From Cycloclasticus pugetii PS-1 (GTDB lineage Bacteria > Pseudomonadota > Gammaproteobacteria > Methylococcales > Cycloclasticaceae), in the NCBI RefSeq assembly GCF_000384415.1, contig NZ_ARVU01000001.1, positions 1,488,001 to 1,552,000 of the forward strand: a DNA stretch of 64,000 bases, read 5' to 3'. Below the pieces are notes generated by a model, which saw only the letters and a list, made by a program, of their open reading frames with translations, made no database searches and had not been told where the DNA came from. The stretch's first letter is position 1. Each line of letters begins with the position of its first letter. Positions 50,542 to 60,723 of this stretch are shown piece after piece. Made by a program: the position numbers and the translations under genes.

Positions 50542-51831
50542 TTATTTTGCGACATCCAGCGATTTCGACAAATACGCATTCATTATTAGCGTGGGGTCTT
50601 CTTTTAACCTTTCTTTCCATTCCCCTAAAGGTATTTCCGATTGAATCAATCCTCGCATAACACCAATAAAATCCGTACGACCAACTGTGATAGCACCCAC
50701 CAGCAAATCATCTTTAAAGTTTAAACGAATATATTTATAGTTATCTTTATCTAGCAAAACTGCACTGTCACCACCTTCTACTCCGCCCCAACTGCCAAAT
50801 GAAGTTGATACTAAACCAGATGTATCAAGAACATTCATGCTTAAACTACCTTTATAGGTAGAGTTACCACCCATCATATTAACCGCAGCTATCCGCCCAT
50901 GATCAACGGCTGTTGGCTGAATAGCGTGCACTGAATTTCCACCTGTTGAAAAGTCTGGCCCCTGAGCAACATCACCAGCAGCAAAAACATCTTCAACACT
51001 GGTATGCAGCCCCGCATCGACAAGAATACCGTTATCCGTTTCAATACCACTGCCTTCTAAAAACTCAATATTTGAATAAACCCCTGTTGCAACAATAATC
51101 AAATCGTATTCAGTTAAGCTGTCGTCATCACGCTTCAAAGCTGGGCCAGGCTCAATTGATTTAATACTACTGGGCAGGATCATCTCCACCCCTTTTGCTT
51201 CACACCAAGACTGAATCATTTTGCCTGCGGTTTCATCCATCATCCGGCTAACCATAAAGCCAGTACGCCCCAGCATAACAGTCAGATTAACGCCTTTTTT
51301 TAGCATTGCCTCAATAATAATAGAGGCAACAAAGCCAGCCCCTAATAAAGCTACTTTAGAGCCTGGTTTAATTGAATCAAGTATTCGTCGACCATCCGCT
51401 AATGTCCAACAATTCACCACACCATCTGTTTCCGATCCCGGGAAAGGGCAATTTGCAGGACGCGAACCAGTCGCAATCATCAACTTGTCATACTCAAAGA
51501 CATCGCCACTATCAATAACAACCTGATGGCTTTTAGTCTCTACCTTTTCAACCCTTGCAATAACATGGTTAATATTCAGATCATCGAAATGGCCCGCTGT
51601 TTTTCTAAGGTGCGTGCCCGTATCTTGTATCATGCCACTTAAGTAATATGGCAACGCCATACGGGAATATGGTGACTCTTTTTCTTGACCAATCATCGTG
51701 ATTGAACAATTTGCATCGGCTTTTCTCAGCGTCTCTGCTGCCCTCACAGAGGCTGGCCCAGCACCAATCAGAACGTACTTTTTAATATTCGATGAAGCCT
51801 GCGCCGGCTCAACTGTTTTAACTTGTGACAT
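50542..51831 (-). CDS. FAD-dependent NAD(P)H oxidoreductase (rubredoxin/ferredoxin reductase-like)
   Basis: A 429-residue class I pyridine-nucleotide-disulfide oxidoreductase relative. It has an FAD motif GAGPASVRAAE near residue 24, an ATGSRPANCPFPG segment, a second Rossmann motif GAGFVASIIIE near residue 165 for NAD(P)H, and AAGDVAQG near 295 for FAD. There is no CxxxxC redox disulfide, so it resembles ferredoxin/rubredoxin or NirB-like reductases rather than lipoamide-type enzymes. AGGAG precedes the ATG. It stands alone between dapB and carA, which are otherwise adjacent in gammaproteobacteria, and its partner protein is unknown. It could supply electrons to oxygenases such as the Rieske pair, though nothing in the sequence proves that. 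Confidence 0.82.
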   Translation of the reverse strand: MSQVKTVEPAQASSNIKKYVLIGAGPASVRAAETLRKADANCSITMIGQEKESPYSRMALPYYLSGMIQDTGTHLRKTAGHFDDLNINHVIARVEKVETKSHQVVIDSGDVFEYDKLMIATGSRPANCPFPGSETDGVVNCWTLADGRRILDSIKPGSKVALLGAGFVASIIIEAMLKKGVNLTVMLGRTGFMVSRMMDETAGKMIQSWCEAKGVEMILPSSIKSIEPGPALKRDDDSLTEYDLIIVATGVYSNIEFLEGSGIETDNGILVDAGLHTSVEDVFAAGDVAQGPDFSTGGNSVHAIQPTAVDHGRIAAVNMMGGNSTYKGSLSMNVLDTSGLVSTSFGSWGGVEGGDSAVLLDKDNYKYIRLNFKDDLLVGAITVGRTDFIGVMRGLIQSEIPLGEWKERLKEDPTLIMNAYLSKSLDVAK

Positions 51832-51995
51832 TACTTTTCTCTCCTATGTGTCGGCATCCGGCTTTATACTTTTAATTACCAGTTCCCAACAGTATTGATG
51901 TCCTGCTTTATTACTGATTCTTATAACAGTATTTACATAAACCCTTACGTTATCTTTAAATATTAACAGAAAACTATCAATACAAAAGACGGCAT

Positions 51996-52802
51996 TTAAT
52001 CTTTCAGACCTAGTACGTCTTGCATGTCATATAAGCCAGGAGGTTGATCGGCAAGCCAACAAGCCGCCCTGATTGCACCAGTAGCAAAAGTCATTCGACT
52101 TGTTGCTTTATGACTGATTTCAATGCGCTCACCTTCATCGGCAAACATAACAGTGTGCTCACCTACAATATCCCCACCTCTGATGGTAGAAAAACCAATG
52201 GTTCCCTCTTCACGCTCACCAGTAATACCTTCGCGCGCATAAACTGCACACTCATCTAATGCCTTACCCATTGCATTTGCAACCACTTCGCCCATTTTTA
52301 AAGCAGTCCCAGATGGCGCATCCACTTTATGCTTATGGTGTGCTTCAATCACCTCAATATCAACAGATTGGCCGATTGCTTTTGCCGCCAACTCTAAAAG
52401 TTTTAACGTTACATTGACACCAATACCCATATTAGGCGCAAACACAATTGGGATATTTTTTGACGCTGACACTATCTGCGCTTTATCCGCCTCGCTAAAT
52501 CCGGTCGTGCCAATTACGATTGCTTTTTTCTGTGACTGACAAAAAGACACCTTATCCAAACAAGCCTCAGGCCGAGTAAAGTCAACTAAAACATCAAAGT
52601 TAGGCGCTTGGTTTGAGAAATCTGAAACAACGCGAACTTGCTGCTGGCTCAACCCTGCCATTTCACCTGCATCTTTACCGATTGCAGGAGAGCCATCACG
52701 CTCAATAGCGACACCAAGTGTTGCCAACTTATTTTGTTGGCACGCTTTAATTAAGTTAAGTCCCATTCGGCCACTTGCGCCAGATACCGCTATTTTTGTC
52801 AT
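51996..52802 (-). CDS. dapB: 4-hydroxy-tetrahydrodipicolinate reductase
   Basis: NAD(P)H reductase of lysine and diaminopimelate biosynthesis. The 268-residue protein has [16 protein letters not shown] at the dinucleotide site, [26 protein letters not shown], and the catalytic [18 protein letters not shown] segment with the two histidines. AAGGGG lies close before the ATG. It follows dnaJ on the same strand in the conserved grpE-dnaK-dnaJ-dapB order. It is followed at a 164-base gap by the extra oxidoreductase rather than carA. Confidence 0.97.
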   Translation of the reverse strand: MTKIAVSGASGRMGLNLIKACQQNKLATLGVAIERDGSPAIGKDAGEMAGLSQQQVRVVSDFSNQAPNFDVLVDFTRPEACLDKVSFCQSQKKAIVIGTTGFSEADKAQIVSASKNIPIVFAPNMGIGVNVTLKLLELAAKAIGQSVDIEVIEAHHKHKVDAPSGTALKMGEVVANAMGKALDECAVYAREGITGEREEGTIGFSTIRGGDIVGEHTVMFADEGERIEISHKATSRMTFATGAIRAACWLADQPPGLYDMQDVLGLKD

Positions 52803-52880
52803 CTTTTCCCCTTATCAACATCACCTAGGCTATACACATCACTACAGCCTTTATTTTACTTTATAGAAACTCTAAACCTG

Positions 52881-54011
52881 TTAAGACTTCATTTTGTCAA
52901 AAAAACTTTTAACACCACCTAACCACGAATGCTCTTGTGGATTGTGCTTAGTGCCACCCGTTTTAAATGATGCTTCTAACTGTTCAACCAACGCCTTTTG
53001 TTCAGCTGTTAAACTAACTGGCGTTTCAACATTAACGCGACACATTAAGTCCCCGACAGGTCCTCCTCTTACAGGCTTAACACCTTTACCGCGCAACCTA
53101 AATAACTTACCTGTTTGCGTTTCGGGCGGAACTTTTAATTTAACTTTTCCAGACAAGGTAGGCACCTCAAGTTCGCCACCAAGTGTTGCTGTTGCAAAGC
53201 TAATGGGCATATCGCAATACAAGTTTGCACCATCACGTGTAAATATGGCATGTTCACGAACATTAACTTGAACATATAAATCACCAGCAGGCCCACCATG
53301 ATCTCCTGCTTCTCCTTCACCACCCAAGCGGATACGATCGCCAGTATCAACACCGGCAGGAATTTTTACCGATAATGTTTTTTGCTCTTTAGTTTTCCCT
53401 GTACCCCGACATTTACCACAAGGGTCTGTAATTTGCGATCCTGACCCATGACAGGTTGGACAAGTTTGTTGAACAGAAAACATCCCTTGTTGCATACGCA
53501 CTTGACCATGACCAGCGCATGATGAACAAACACCTGACTTACCACTTTTAGAACCGGTACCCTTACAAGTCGTACAACTAACAGAGGTAGGGATTTTTAT
53601 TTTGGTTTCCATACCAAAAACAGCCTCTTCTAAAGACAAATCCAAGTTATAGCGTAAATCCGCACCACGAGTCACTTGGCTACGATGACCGCCTCCACCA
53701 CCGCCAAATATATCGCCGAAAACGTCGCCAAATACATCACTAAATGAATCGCCACCAGAGTGTCCTCTGCCGCCACCCATAGAAGGATCCACGCCCGCAT
53801 GACCGAATTGGTCATAAGCGGCGCGTTTTTGCTCATCACTTAAAATAGCGTATGCTTCTTGAATATCTTTAAATTTAGCCTCGGCATCTGGGTTATCAGT
53901 ATTTCTATCCGGATGATACTTCATCGCCAAACGTCGATATGCTTTTTTTATTTCGCGCTCACTGGCATTTCGAGCAACGTCTAGTGTTTTGTAAAAATCT
54001 GCTTTTTCCAT
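52881..54011 (-). CDS. dnaJ: Chaperone protein DnaJ
   Basis: Hsp40 co-chaperone that delivers substrates to DnaK and stimulates its ATPase. The 376-residue protein has the J domain (1-70, HPD in [11 protein letters not shown]), a Gly/Phe-rich region including [10 protein letters not shown], four zinc-finger CxxCxGxG repeats ([32 protein letters not shown]), and the C-terminal substrate-binding domain. ATG 54011 ([10 protein letters not shown]) is chosen over an upstream TTG. It follows dnaK and precedes dapB. Expression probably comes from the heat-shock promoter before grpE. Confidence 0.98.
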   Translation of the reverse strand: MEKADFYKTLDVARNASEREIKKAYRRLAMKYHPDRNTDNPDAEAKFKDIQEAYAILSDEQKRAAYDQFGHAGVDPSMGGGRGHSGGDSFSDVFGDVFGDIFGGGGGGHRSQVTRGADLRYNLDLSLEEAVFGMETKIKIPTSVSCTTCKGTGSKSGKSGVCSSCAGHGQVRMQQGMFSVQQTCPTCHGSGSQITDPCGKCRGTGKTKEQKTLSVKIPAGVDTGDRIRLGGEGEAGDHGGPAGDLYVQVNVREHAIFTRDGANLYCDMPISFATATLGGELEVPTLSGKVKLKVPPETQTGKLFRLRGKGVKPVRGGPVGDLMCRVNVETPVSLTAEQKALVEQLEASFKTGGTKHNPQEHSWLGGVKSFFDKMKS

Positions 54012-54064
54012 GACTCTCAAACCTTTAATACGTCAAAGCCACCGATAAATCGGCGGCCATGTCG

Positions 54065-54081
54065 TAGCCCAACACGGGCTA
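54065..54081 (-). other. Small hairpin between dnaK and dnaJ
   Basis: TAGCCC (54065-54070) and GGGCTA (54076-54081) pair around AACAC in the gap between the two chaperone genes. No T-run follows, so it may be an mRNA-processing or stability hairpin that tunes the DnaK to DnaJ ratio. Confidence 0.35.
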
Positions 54082-54114
54082 TAGTTAAGTAACTTAAAAC
54101 TAATGTTTTAAGGC

Positions 54115-56049
54115 TTATTTTTTATCGTCTTCTTTTACTTCTTCAAATTCAGCATCAACGACATCATCAGCATTTGCATCAGAGTCAGACTTTGCTTCAG
54201 CAGAAGCGCCTTCAGCCGCCCCTTCAGCGCCTGCATCAGCGTACATTTTTTCAGCTAACTTAGCAGACAATGTTGTTAAGGCTTCAGTTTTTTGCTCAAT
54301 CGCTTCTTTGTCGTCACCTTTAATAGCTTCTTGAAGGTCCGCAATAGCCGCTTCAATATCTGCTTTTTCAGAGGCATCAACCTTATCACCCATTTCTTCA
54401 ATGGATTGTTCAGTTGCGTGAATCATGCCATCCGCTTGGTTTCTAACAGTCACAAGCTCATGCAATTTTCTATCTTCTTCAGCATGCGCTTCAGCATCGT
54501 TAATCATTGCTTCGACTTCCTCATCAGATAAACCACTTGATGCTTTAATAACAACAGATTGTTCTTTACCTGTGGCCTTATCTTTAGCAGATACATTTAG
54601 AATACCGTTTGCATCAATATCAAAAGACACTTCAATTTGCGGCGTACCACGACGTGCAGGCGGTATATCTTGAAGGTCGAAACGGCCTAAAGATTTATTG
54701 CCTGATGACATTTCACGTTCACCCTGTAGAACATGAATAGTAACCGCTGTTTGGTTATCTTCTGCTGTTGAGAATGTTTGACTCGCCTTACTAGGAATAG
54801 TCGTGTTTTTCTCAATTAGCTTTGTCATTACACCACCCATTGTCTCAATACCCAATGAAAGTGGTGTTACATCTAATAAAAGCACATCTTTAACATCGCC
54901 AGCTAAAACACCTGCTTGAATTGCAGCGCCCACGGCAACGGCTTCATCTGGATTAACATCTTTACGTGGCTCTTTACCAAAGAATTCAGCAACAACTTCT
55001 TGAACTTTTGGCATACGTGTTTGACCACCAACCAAAATCACGTCATCAATCTCAGAAGCTGATAAACCAGCATCTTTAACAGCTGTTGCACAAGGTGCGA
55101 CCGTACGTTGAACTAGATCATTAACAAGAGACTCAAGTTTTGCACGTGTCAATTTAACATTCAAATGTTTAGGCCCTGACGCATCTGCCGTAATGTAAGG
55201 CAAGTTAACATCTGTTTGTTGATTAGATGATAGCTCGATTTTTGCTTTTTCAGCGGCTTCTTTTAAACGTTGAAGTGCTAATGGGTCGTTGTGTAAATCT
55301 ACGCTGTTTTCTTTTTTAAACTCATCTGCAAGGAAGTCGATAATACGTAAATCGAAATCTTCACCACCTAAGAATGTATCACCATTGGTTGATAACACTT
55401 CAAATTGGTGCTCGCCATCAATTTCAGCAATTTCAATAATTGAAACGTCGAAGGTACCTCCACCCAAGTCATAAACAGCAACCGTACGATCACCACTTTT
55501 CTTATCCATGCCATAAGCTAACGCAGCCGCTGTTGGCTCGTTAATAATACGTTTAACGTCTAAACCGGCAATCTTGCCTGCATCTTTCGTTGCTTGACGT
55601 TGCGAATCGTTAAAGTAAGCAGGCACAGTAATAACGGCTTCTGTTACCTCTTCACCCAAATATGCTTCAGCATCTTTTTTAAGCTTCATTAAAATACGCG
55701 CAGCTATTTCAGGCGGCGCCATTTTTTTACCCTGCGCTTCAATCCAAGCATCGCCATTATCGGCAGCTAGAATTTTATAAGGCACCATGCTGACGTCTTT
55801 TTGCACAACATCATCTGTAAATTTACGACCAATTAAGCGCTTGGTAGCAAATACCGTGTTTGATGGGTTTGTTACCGCTTGACGTTTTGCAGACTGCCCT
55901 ACAAGCACATCACTTTCTGCTGTAAACGCTACAATTGAAGGCGTTGTTCTTGCACCTTCACTATTTTCAAGTACTTTCGCGCTGTCGCCATCTAATACGG
56001 CAACACACGAGTTCGTTGTTCCTAAATCAATACCAATAATTTTAGCCAT
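54115..56049 (-). CDS. dnaK: Chaperone protein DnaK (Hsp70)
   Basis: ATP-dependent Hsp70 chaperone. The 644-residue protein begins [18 protein letters not shown] and contains the nucleotide-binding motifs [26 protein letters not shown] and [11 protein letters not shown], the linker [14 protein letters not shown], a substrate-binding domain, a helical lid and an acidic C-terminal tail ending EEVKEDDKK like other DnaK proteins. CGGAG lies nine bases before the ATG. It follows grpE at a 68-base gap on the same strand. Confidence 0.99.
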   Translation of the reverse strand: MAKIIGIDLGTTNSCVAVLDGDSAKVLENSEGARTTPSIVAFTAESDVLVGQSAKRQAVTNPSNTVFATKRLIGRKFTDDVVQKDVSMVPYKILAADNGDAWIEAQGKKMAPPEIAARILMKLKKDAEAYLGEEVTEAVITVPAYFNDSQRQATKDAGKIAGLDVKRIINEPTAAALAYGMDKKSGDRTVAVYDLGGGTFDVSIIEIAEIDGEHQFEVLSTNGDTFLGGEDFDLRIIDFLADEFKKENSVDLHNDPLALQRLKEAAEKAKIELSSNQQTDVNLPYITADASGPKHLNVKLTRAKLESLVNDLVQRTVAPCATAVKDAGLSASEIDDVILVGGQTRMPKVQEVVAEFFGKEPRKDVNPDEAVAVGAAIQAGVLAGDVKDVLLLDVTPLSLGIETMGGVMTKLIEKNTTIPSKASQTFSTAEDNQTAVTIHVLQGEREMSSGNKSLGRFDLQDIPPARRGTPQIEVSFDIDANGILNVSAKDKATGKEQSVVIKASSGLSDEEVEAMINDAEAHAEEDRKLHELVTVRNQADGMIHATEQSIEEMGDKVDASEKADIEAAIADLQEAIKGDDKEAIEQKTEALTTLSAKLAEKMYADAGAEGAAEGASAEAKSDSDANADDVVDAEFEEVKEDDKK

Positions 56050-56117
56050 TTAAATATCTCCGAAATTTAATTTATTCTATTCTGTTAGTTACGATATAAG
56101 GGCGTGAAATTTAATTT

Positions 56118-56756
56118 TCAAGCCTGCTCATCAATTTTCTTTGTCTCTGTAGGTGCTTGAGGTTGCGACACAATAACCATTGCAGGACGTAATAAACGCT
56201 CATTGAGCGTATAACCTTTTTGAAAGACTTGTATCACCGTATTAGGCTCATGATCAGGGCTTGGAACCATAGAGATAGCCTGATGTAAGTCCGGGTTAAA
56301 ACTTTCACCTTCTGGGTTAATTTGTTTAACGCCGGACTTTTCAAGCGAAGCTAGCAATTGCTTGTGTGTCAACTCCATCCCTTCTTTTATGGCTACAACA
56401 TCACCTTCTGCTGCATCCACTGATGCCAGCCCCATCTCTAAACTATCGACTACTGGCAACATCTCTTTAGCAAACTTCTCAACAGAAAAACGGTGCGCCT
56501 TTTCAATATCTTTTTGTGTTCGACGGCGAATATTTTCCACCTCTGCCTTTGCCAGCAACAATTTTTCCCAGTTTTCATCAGCACGAGTGGTCGCCGCATC
56601 TAGCGCCGCCTGCAAATCAACCTCTTCTGAGGCAGCAGTTTCCCCTTCCGCCTCATCTTTCAATGCATCCTCTACTATTTCACCAACAATACTTTCTTCC
56701 GTTTCAACCGCTGGTTGTTCAATATTCTCTTGATCTGTCTGTTCTTCAGACCCCAT
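56118..56756 (-). CDS. grpE: Nucleotide exchange factor GrpE
   Basis: Releases ADP from DnaK. The 212-residue protein has an acidic Glu/Ala-rich N-terminal arm (1-60), a long coiled coil (about 60-110, ENWEKLLLAKAEVENIRRRTQKD) and a C-terminal beta domain with NPDLHQAISMV and LLRPAMVIVSQ. It is first in the leftward grpE-dnaK-dnaJ set, preceded by a sigma-32 promoter about 70 bases upstream. The reading frame also resembles a serine-rich protein in the antisense direction, which is an artefact of its composition. Confidence 0.97.
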   Translation of the reverse strand: MGSEEQTDQENIEQPAVETEESIVGEIVEDALKDEAEGETAASEEVDLQAALDAATTRADENWEKLLLAKAEVENIRRRTQKDIEKAHRFSVEKFAKEMLPVVDSLEMGLASVDAAEGDVVAIKEGMELTHKQLLASLEKSGVKQINPEGESFNPDLHQAISMVPSPDHEPNTVIQVFQKGYTLNERLLRPAMVIVSQPQAPTETKKIDEQA

Positions 56757-57179
56757 AGCCTTTCCTCTTTTTTACACTTAAATTTGATTGATAGCGACTT
56801 ACCATTAAGGCAAGCGCATAAACTGTTTTAGTTAAATGGTGATGGTTTTCTAAATTTCAAGGTTCCAACCAAAACTTTTACAGCAAAACCAAACAATAAG
56901 CTCAATTTGCCATACAGTTCACCGATTACTCCACCCTTCGGCACTATGTATGATAAACCAAACAGTCGAGTGGCATTCAGCAACGCATACCTTATCAATA
57001 AAGCTATAGAAATGATCTCCAGCAATTAAAATTAGATATCTAACACACGCTTAGCACGCGTAAAATTCAAATTGATCCTTAAAATGCCGACACTCAGTAA
57101 ATAAGCCGTCATTTAGATTTAGATTCTGGTGTAAATCGCTACATTTCGTGTAAACTTTTACCTTCAACTGAGGAGTAAA
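56757..57179. other. Gene-free divergent region between grpE and nadK
   Basis: About 420 bases without a supported gene. It holds the heat-shock promoter of grpE (56833-56861) near its left end and the upstream region of nadK, with a GAGGAG ribosome site at its right end. A 65-codon leftward frame exists but overlaps the promoter and is rejected. The rest is AT-rich with no clear repeat or RNA structure seen. Confidence 0.7.
56833..56861 (-). promoter_or_regulatory. Sigma-32 (heat-shock) promoter for grpE-dnaK-dnaJ
   Basis: On the minus strand CTTGAAA (56855-56861) and CACCATTTA (56833-56841) are 13 bases apart, matching the heat-shock consensus CTTGAAA-N(11-15)-CCCCATNTA with one difference. 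It lies 77 bases before the grpE start, as expected for the first gene of the chaperone set. Confidence 0.8.
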
Positions 57180-58064
57180 ATGAATACAAAATTTAAACGA
57201 ATTGGGCTGATTTCCAAGCCTAATGCCACGGATATATCTGCAACAGTTCAAGCATTATATACGCTGTTAATTGACGCCAATATTAACATCGTTGTTGATG
57301 AAGAAACGGCTCACCATATCTCATTGCCCTCTGAGCACATCATGAGCATCAGTGAATTAGCCGACCAATGTGATCTCATCATGTCTATTGGCGGTGACGG
57401 GACACTCTTATCAGCTGCTCGCGCCTTGGTTGACAAAAAGGTTCCTCTCGTCGGTATAAACTTAGGTCGCATTGGTTTTTTGGTTGATATATCACCAGAA
57501 GAGATGAATGTTCAAATAAGGCAAATCCTCGAAGGCCATTACCATGAGGAAGAACGTATTATCCTCAACACTCAAATCATCCGTAACAATACGCTTATTC
57601 ACGAACAGTCAGCGTTCAATGAAGTCGCCATTCACCGATTAAAATCCCCTGGTTTAATCGACATTGAAACCTATGTTAATCAACGTTTTGTGAATGCTCA
57701 GCGCTCTGATGGATTAATCATAGCAACCCCAACTGGCTCAACAGCTTATGCACTATCCGGTGGTGGGCCGCTAATGCACCCCTCGCTGGATGCCATTGTG
57801 CTGGTTCCTATTAACCCACACACCTTGAGCAACCGCCCACTGGTGGTAGATGGAAAAAGCGAAATTGGTATTCGCTTTAGCCAACGAGATAAGCACGAGG
57901 CGCAACTAACATGCGATAACGTCATTCTTCCAAGTATCCTTGAAGATGACCTTATAAACATCAGTCGCCATGAAAATAAAATTCATTTGTTACACCCAAC
58001 GAATCATGACTTTTTCAATATTCTGCGCGTAAAACTTGACTGGAGCAAAGCTCCTCAAACATAA
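57180..58064 (+). CDS. nadK: NAD kinase
   Basis: Phosphorylates NAD+ to NADP+, using ATP or polyphosphate. The 294-residue protein has the diagnostic GGDGTLLSAARAL near residue 70, GRIGFLVDIS, NEVAIHR, and ATPTGSTAYALSGGGP for the NAD site. GAGGAG lies before the ATG. It runs rightward with recN starting nine bases later, a common nadK-recN pairing in gammaproteobacteria. Confidence 0.96.
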   Translation: MNTKFKRIGLISKPNATDISATVQALYTLLIDANINIVVDEETAHHISLPSEHIMSISELADQCDLIMSIGGDGTLLSAARALVDKKVPLVGINLGRIGFLVDISPEEMNVQIRQILEGHYHEEERIILNTQIIRNNTLIHEQSAFNEVAIHRLKSPGLIDIETYVNQRFVNAQRSDGLIIATPTGSTAYALSGGGPLMHPSLDAIVLVPINPHTLSNRPLVVDGKSEIGIRFSQRDKHEAQLTCDNVILPSILEDDLINISRHENKIHLLHPTNHDFFNILRVKLDWSKAPQT

Positions 58065-58073
58065 AATTTAGGT

Positions 58074-59744
58074 ATGCTTAAATCCATCGACATAAAAGGC
58101 TTAGCTGTTGTTGATCAATTAAACCTCGAGCTTGAGCAAGGGATGACCGTGCTAACCGGTGAAACAGGTGCGGGTAAATCCATTTTACTGACAGCAATGA
58201 AACTGTGCCTAGGCGAACGAGCAGATGCTTCGTTATTGAGACCTGGGGCTAATAAGGCGGATCTTAGCTTAGAGTTTGACATTACCGATCTACCGGCCTC
58301 CCAGCAATGGCTTATAGACAACGACCTTGATGATCAAGGAGATTGCTTCATTCGAAGAACCATCAATGCTGACGGCCGTTCAAAAGCTTATATCAACGGT
58401 CAAGTCGTTAATTTAAAAGCCCTACAACAACTTTCTAAACACCTTATTAACATCCACGGCCAGCATGCACACCTAGATTTATTACACCCCGGCAAGCAAT
58501 GTGAATTAGTCGATTCATCCTTACCCTCTCAGGCCTTGCTTCTTGAATGTCGCAAACAATACTCACATTGGAAACGATTAACCGAAGAGCTTCACCACCT
58601 AACCGATGGCAATGAAGACAATGAGAGTGAAAAACAACTACTTAAATATCAAATCAATGAATTAGAGCAAGCAAATATTATCCATATTGACTACGATGAG
58701 TTGGTGCAAGAACACGCGTTAGCATCCAATATGCGTAAAATCATTGAGACCTCAGCACACCAAATAGACATATTGTATGAAAACGAAAACGCTTCTATAT
58801 ATAGTCAAATTAATAATGTCTCGCATGAATTAGAGTTACTGGCTGACTTAGCGCCTGAATTTACAAGCGTGGGCGAACAAATCAAAGAAGCCAGCATTCA
58901 AATTCAAGAAGCCAGTCGTGATTTGAGGCATCAAATTGATCAACAAGAAGATGACCCAGAAAAACTCAGCTTGCTCGACCAGCAATTAAGCAGCATTCAT
59001 GAATTAGCTCGAAAACTGCATGTTGAGCCCTCGCAACTTTCCGACAAATATAATCAGCTCACTGCACGACTTGACTTGCTTGAAAACCGTAACGAGAAAT
59101 TAAGCGCGCTTCAACTAGACATCGCTGAGGCAGAAACACTTTACCGCAAGCAGGCCGAGCTTCTCCATAATGAGCGCAAGCAACATGCTTTAAAGTTAAG
59201 CCGTAACATTACCAACACTTTAAAAACACTTGGACTTCCGGATGGAAAACTAAACATAAGCGTTAACCATTTGGCGAAGCAGCCGCCACAAAAAAATGGT
59301 CTAGATGATGTCGTCTTCCTTATATCAACAAACCCAGGCATGCCAGATTCGCCGATTGGAAAAGTGGCATCAGGGGGCGAGCTTTCTCGTATTAGCCTAG
59401 CCATACAAGTGGTCACTAGCCGCCGCAATACGACACCTACCTTGGTGTTTGATGAAGTTGATGCAGGTATTGGTGGTGGTGTTGCTGAAACAGTTGGAAT
59501 ACGCCTACGCGAGTTAGCTTGCGACCGTCAGGTCCTATGTGTCACCCACCTGCCACAAGTCGCCTCTCAAGGGCATCAGCATTTATTAGTCAGCAAGCAA
59601 AAAAACCAACAACAAACCACAACGAAAATTGATAGCTTAAATCAAACACAGAGAATTAATGAAGTAGCCCGTATGTTAGGTGGTATTGATTTATCAGATA
59701 AAACCATCGCCCACGCAAAAGAAATGGTGGAAAAGGCTATTTAG
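58074..59744 (+). CDS. recN: DNA repair protein RecN
   Basis: SMC-like ATPase helping double-strand break repair by tethering DNA ends. The 556-residue protein has Walker A TGETGAGKSILL near the N-terminus, coiled-coil arms (about 160-370), and the ABC signature VASGGELSRISLA followed by Walker B TLVFDEVDAGIGG near residue 460. It is 9 bases after nadK. Its end overlaps the convergent fur by eight bases, so no terminator is seen between them. Confidence 0.97.
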   Translation: MLKSIDIKGLAVVDQLNLELEQGMTVLTGETGAGKSILLTAMKLCLGERADASLLRPGANKADLSLEFDITDLPASQQWLIDNDLDDQGDCFIRRTINADGRSKAYINGQVVNLKALQQLSKHLINIHGQHAHLDLLHPGKQCELVDSSLPSQALLLECRKQYSHWKRLTEELHHLTDGNEDNESEKQLLKYQINELEQANIIHIDYDELVQEHALASNMRKIIETSAHQIDILYENENASIYSQINNVSHELELLADLAPEFTSVGEQIKEASIQIQEASRDLRHQIDQQEDDPEKLSLLDQQLSSIHELARKLHVEPSQLSDKYNQLTARLDLLENRNEKLSALQLDIAEAETLYRKQAELLHNERKQHALKLSRNITNTLKTLGLPDGKLNISVNHLAKQPPQKNGLDDVVFLISTNPGMPDSPIGKVASGGELSRISLAIQVVTSRRNTTPTLVFDEVDAGIGGGVAETVGIRLRELACDRQVLCVTHLPQVASQGHQHLLVSKQKNQQQTTTKIDSLNQTQRINEVARMLGGIDLSDKTIAHAKEMVEKAI

Positions 59745-60147
59745 CGCATGATGGGCAGACCCCATAGATATATAAACTATGGTCTGTTATTTTGTAGCCT
59801 TTTTCTTTAGCGATCACTTTTTGACGCTGCTCAATCATCTCGTCGTAGAACTCATCAACCCGGCCACATTTCACACATAAAATATGGTCATGGTGCTCAT
59901 CTTGGCATAATTCAAAAACTGAGTTACCACCCTCAAAATGATGACGATTGACTAAACCCGCCGTTTCAAATTGCGTTAACACACGATACACCGTAGCCAA
60001 CCCAATTTCTTCACCATCGTCTAAAAGAGCCCTATACATGTCCTCAGCTGACAGATGTTTATTCTCAGTACTTTCCAACATATCAAGAATTTTTAACCGA
60101 GGTAAAGTAACCTTTAAACCAGCAGCCCTTATATCTTTTGACTCCAT
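59737..60147 (-). CDS. fur: Ferric uptake regulator Fur
   Basis: Iron-responsive repressor. The 136-residue protein has a winged-helix N-terminus (KVTLPRLKILDML) and a regulatory metal site DEHHDHILCVKCG with an additional histidine, cysteines CVKC and CPSC for zinc, and the family EGGNSVFEL. AGAGG lies five bases before the ATG. It is divergent from bamE, an arrangement known in Pseudomonas (fur and omlA). The short gap holds a near-perfect dyad. Confidence 0.97.
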   Translation of the reverse strand: MESKDIRAAGLKVTLPRLKILDMLESTENKHLSAEDMYRALLDDGEEIGLATVYRVLTQFETAGLVNRHHFEGGNSVFELCQDEHHDHILCVKCGRVDEFYDEMIEQRQKVIAKEKGYKITDHSLYIYGVCPSCAK

Positions 60148-60177
60148 TTCGACCTCTAATTTGGGGTGGATATAAAA

Positions 60178-60199
60178 GTGAGATGATGTATCATCTCAC
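60178..60199. promoter_or_regulatory. Near-perfect dyad between fur and bamE
   Basis: GTGAGATGAT and ATCATCTCAC are inverted arms around GT in the 80-base gap between the divergent fur and bamE genes. It does not match the classical Fur box. It may be an operator shared by both promoters or a hairpin in one transcript. Confidence 0.5.
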
Positions 60200-60227
60200 C
60201 ATTGCAATCATACACAGAAGATCTTAA

Positions 60228-60722
60228 ATGCGAAAGCGTCTCATTCTAATAATGATATTCATTTCAAGCTCAACCTTGGTGGCTTGTTCAACGACAGAAA
60301 CCCTAAACGACAAGATGCTTGACGTTGCTGACACCCTACCCGGTGTTTATAAAATTGATGTCCATCAAGGAAATGTGGTGACTCAAAAAATGATTGACCA
60401 ACTCCGTCCGGGCATGGATAAGCGGCAGGTAAAATTCATCTTGGGCACCCCTTTATTGGTGGATCCATTCCATCAGGAGCGTTGGGACTATTTCTACGAT
60501 ATAAGAAAGGCAGGCAAACCACATAAAAGAGAACGGATTACCGTTATTTTTAATGAAGGCAGTCTTGCTAGCCTAAAAGGTAATTTCAAACCTAGCAATG
60601 AGTTTAAGCCGATGACCATCGATACCAAGGTGATTGATGTCCCCAAACGAGAAAAAAAGGAAGTCGGTATTATGGAAAAAATACTTAAATTCATCGGCAT
60701 CGAACCAGAAGCAAAACCCTAG
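60228..60722 (+). CDS. bamE: Outer membrane protein assembly factor BamE
   Basis: Lipoprotein of the BAM complex that folds outer-membrane proteins. The 164-residue protein has a lipoprotein signal peptide with the lipobox LVAC, cysteine at residue 20, then the SmpA/OmlA domain: [31 protein letters not shown] and a [15 protein letters not shown] stretch. A charged C-terminal extension follows (about 120-164). Divergent from fur. Followed one base after its stop by the first of two thioesterases. Confidence 0.95.
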   Translation: MRKRLILIMIFISSSTLVACSTTETLNDKMLDVADTLPGVYKIDVHQGNVVTQKMIDQLRPGMDKRQVKFILGTPLLVDPFHQERWDYFYDIRKAGKPHKRERITVIFNEGSLASLKGNFKPSNEFKPMTIDTKVIDVPKREKKEVGIMEKILKFIGIEPEAKP

Positions 60723-60723
60723 C

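Noticed and set aside
56828-57025. 65-codon leftward reading frame between grpE and nadK
   Set aside because: It starts with TTG, has no ribosome site, and its end overlaps the sigma-32 promoter of grpE; no family resemblance was seen.
60178-60199. The fur-bamE dyad as a classical Fur box
   Set aside because: The arms do not resemble GATAATGATAATCATTATC, so autoregulation by Fur through this site cannot be claimed.
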